Positions 62,039 to 64,000 of a stretch of DNA of 64,000 bases are shown piece after piece. The stretch is from assembly GCF_014648895.1 (NCBI RefSeq), contig NZ_BMRZ01000008.1, positions 265,477 to 329,476 of the forward strand, read 5' to 3'. Under the pieces are notes generated by a model, which worked only from the letters and a program-made list of their open reading frames with translations, was not told the DNA's origin and did no database searches. Origin of the DNA: Streptomyces tanashiensis. GTDB taxonomy: Bacteria; Actinomycetota; Actinomycetes; Streptomycetales; Streptomycetaceae. The position numbers were made by a program, and so were the translations under genes. Every line of letters begins with the position of its first letter. The stretch's first letter is position 1.

Positions 62039-63055
62039 ATGGTGACGATGCAGGACGTGGCACGACGCGCCGGCGTCACGAAGCAGACGGTTTCCAACGT
62101 CGTCACGGGCCGCATCGCCGTCCGCCCGGTCACCGCGGCGCGCGTGCGGGCCGCGATCGACGAGCTCGGATACGTGCCGAACCTGGTTGCCCGGTCCCTG
62201 GCCACCGGCAGCACGCGCACGGTGGGCCTGTTCGTCCCCACGGTGGGCACAACCTTCTACGCCGACCTGGTCGAAGAGGCCGAGGACGCGCTGGACGAAC
62301 ACGGACACCACCTGCTGCTGTGCACCACCCGCCAGAACGGCGAGAGAGCGCGTCGGCACCTGGCGGGACTGACGAGCCGCTCGGTGGACGCCCTGCTCAT
62401 CGCGGGCGACCAGGATCTGTCCGACCATCTGCCGCTGCTGTCCGAGGCCCGCTTCCCGGTCGCCCTGTGCGCCTGGGAGGCCGACGCGCCCGAGCAGTTC
62501 CCCATGGTCACCGTCGACTACGAGGACGGCGGCCACCTGGCGGGACGCCACCTCCGCGACCTGGGGCACGAGCACGTCGCGATCCTCGCGAGCCCCGCCC
62601 ACACACGGCGCGTGGAGGGCTTCCGCAGGGCGTTCGCGGAGACGGGCCGGCCCCTGCCCGACAACGCCGTCCACCTCGCCCACGAGCCCACCTACCACGG
62701 CGGGTTCGACGCGGCCGGGACCGCCTTGGCCGCCACGCCCGGCGTGACGGCGCTCTTCGCCACCCATGACGTCCTTGCCGTGGGCGCGCTGGAGGCGGCC
62801 CGCGTGGCGGGCCGCTCCGTTCCGGACGACCTGTCCGTGGTCGCGTACGACGACTGCCCCGCCGGGCCGTCCTCCCGGCCCGCACTCACCAGCGTGGTCC
62901 TGCCGAGGCGCCGGATGGCGAGGGAGGCAGTGGCGCTCCTCCTCGACGCGGCGGGCGGCGGGGAACCGCTCCCCCGGCACCGGATGCTGCCGCCCGAGCT
63001 GGTGGTCCGGAACAGCACCGGCCGGGCATGCCCCGGACACGCCGCACCGCGGTAG
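62039..63055 (+). CDS. LacI-family transcriptional regulator
   Basis: This 338-residue repressor starts with the LacI helix-turn-helix (MQDVARRAGVTKQTVSNVVT, hinge helix YVPNLVARSL). The sugar-binding fold follows, with GLFVPTVGTTFYADLVEEAE and a DLSVVAYDD block. The start is uncertain: ATG at 62039 has AGGA 5 bases upstream; ATG at 62027 and 62048 are in the same frame. It probably represses the divergent RICIN gene in response to a sugar, by position only. Confidence 0.88.
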   Translation: MVTMQDVARRAGVTKQTVSNVVTGRIAVRPVTAARVRAAIDELGYVPNLVARSLATGSTRTVGLFVPTVGTTFYADLVEEAEDALDEHGHHLLLCTTRQNGERARRHLAGLTSRSVDALLIAGDQDLSDHLPLLSEARFPVALCAWEADAPEQFPMVTVDYEDGGHLAGRHLRDLGHEHVAILASPAHTRRVEGFRRAFAETGRPLPDNAVHLAHEPTYHGGFDAAGTALAATPGVTALFATHDVLAVGALEAARVAGRSVPDDLSVVAYDDCPAGPSSRPALTSVVLPRRRMAREAVALLLDAAGGGEPLPRHRMLPPELVVRNSTGRACPGHAAPR

Positions 63056-63761
63056 CCACGCTGCGAGTGCTCAACACACAAACGGGCGAACAGCACCTGA
63101 CGGTCCGGCACATCGGAACAGCGGTGCGCACCGTCGACGAGGAGTCCGGGCGGACGATCCGCTCCGTCAACCACCAGGAGTCCGTTGGGACGGAAGGCTA
63201 CGGTCTCGGACCGCTGCACGGGCGTGGCGAGACCTGCCCCGGCTGCAAGGAAGCCCCCGTACGAACCAGCAGCCACGACGTAACCAGAACAGGAAGAAGG
63301 CCTCCCGCAGCGAGCCTTGAGGAGCACGCCCGACGCCGCGAACAGCCGGGCGGGAGGCTCCTCCCCCAGGAACGGGACCGGCCGTAGCGGCGAGGGCCAG
63401 AGGTGCTGCTCGGCCCACCCGCACCCTAACCCCCAATGGGCGGAAACCCGTCGGGGCCCCTCGTGGCGCTCCGCGACCCGAGGGGACGACGCCTCCCCCA
63501 GGGTTCGCCAAGGCGAACGTTTCAGCGATCACTCCTCACCCAGGCCGAGTTGGGCGCGCACCACGGAATTCCGGCCGTGGGAGCCTCGGGAAGGAATCCG
63601 GATGCCCGTGCCCACTCTTCCCTTCGCGGCGTATTCGGACTTTTCGCACACCGTGGCACTCTGACCACCGAAGTCGCCTTGCTCCGGACGGTGTTCACAT
63701 GACAGCCTCATTCGCACAAGCATTCTGGTAAATGTTGTACGCACGGGGGGGATTTGGGTTC
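63056..63761. other. 706-base region without recognised genes
   Basis: A 119-codon frame at 63028-63387 contains TCPGCKEAPV but looks like degenerate sequence, with poor codon preference toward its end; a mobile-element or gene remnant is possible. The stretch 63640-63740 has lower GC and probably carries the promoter of the last gene. No hairpin or repeat was clear. Confidence 0.5.
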
Positions 63762-64000
63762 ATGGCTGTCACGGTGCCGGACTGGGCTGACACGCTGCTG
63801 GATCTGGTGGGGGTGAACTGGCCCAACGTCGACGAGGACGCCTACCGGGAGATGGCGGACGCGTTGCGGGAGTTCGCGGACGATCTCGCCGATGACGGTC
63901 AGCTCGCCAACAACCACATGGAGCGTCTGCTGTCGTCGGGGCACGGCGAGGCGATGGACGCGCTCAACGAGCACTGGACCAAGGTCAAGGGCAAGCACCT
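63762..64000 (+). CDS. WXG100-like N-terminus of a probable polymorphic toxin, 3'-truncated
   Basis: The 79 visible residues start MAVTVPDWADTLLDLVGVNW and PNVDEDAYREMADALREFAD, then a helical HMERLLSSGHGEAMDALNEH segment. This WPxxxE-x-hydrophobic pattern is the WXG100/ESX-type trafficking domain found at the start of large actinobacterial polymorphic toxins (the CpnT/RHS-type class). The ATG at 63762 has GGGGGGGA about 10 bases upstream. The toxin domain and any immunity gene lie beyond the window. Confidence 0.7.
   Translation, partial: MAVTVPDWADTLLDLVGVNWPNVDEDAYREMADALREFADDLADDGQLANNHMERLLSSGHGEAMDALNEHWTKVKGKH

Overview
The window reads as actinobacterial chromosome, almost certainly Streptomyces. 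It has very high GC, frequent GTG/TTG starts, many Tat/Sec-secreted proteases and lipoproteins, STAND/TPR proteins, a DyP-encapsulin pair, a PadR regulator, a lanthipeptide synthetase and a rare TTA (bldA-type) codon. I saw no rRNA, CRISPR array, complete insertion sequence or prophage. There is one tRNA gene. All family names come from motif recognition by eye, without database searches.

Layout. 1-4609: the 3' part of a STAND NTPase with a helical linker and a C-terminal trypsin-like protease, coupled to a second intracellular trypsin-like protease; this looks like a bacterial conflict or signalling module. 4660-7261: orphan maltokinase-cap protein, secreted serine hydrolase, small GreA-like protein. 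7325-9765 (minus): DyP peroxidase, encapsulin shell and a DUF1345 membrane protein, in that order of transcription. 9961-20319: a molybdenum island with two FdhF/YdeP oxidoreductases, moaA-moeA-moaE-FUSC on the minus strand, and fdhD. 20368-25458: LysR regulator, Clp AAA+ unfoldase, ABC-2/Pip-like membrane protein. 25463-31595: secreted small protein, lipoprotein, RecQ, ABC exporter and tRNA-Leu(GAG), with two strong hairpin terminators. 31710-34277 (minus): small protein, polyprenyl synthase and a latex-clearing/MpaB-type oxygenase. 34498-37588: secreted protease, lipoprotein, acyl-CoA dehydrogenase.

37641-40595 holds the most unusual locus. A PadR regulator with a perfect operator palindrome is divergent from a 754-residue protein that joins a macro domain, a uracil-DNA-glycosylase-like domain (catalytic Asp replaced by Asn) and an R-S-ExE ADP-ribosyltransferase. 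I know of no described system with this architecture; a DNA/ADP-ribose conflict or repair role is inference.

40689-53085: large LuxR/LAL regulator, a GNAT gene with a truncated RibD/DHFR-like remnant and a VOC-cupin gene, FAD monooxygenase, two secreted hydrolases around a 38-bp tandem repeat, erythromycin esterase-like protein, flavohemoprotein and a PPOX-type flavoprotein. 53463-59148: an NB-ARC protein with nine 42-residue TPRs, divergent from a minimal class IV-like lanthipeptide operon: a 60-residue precursor with a TTA codon and a lyase-kinase-cyclase enzyme with a Cys-Cys-Cys zinc site. 59275-63055: a secreted RICIN-domain protein and a LacI regulator. The window ends in the start of a WXG100-like polymorphic-toxin-type gene.
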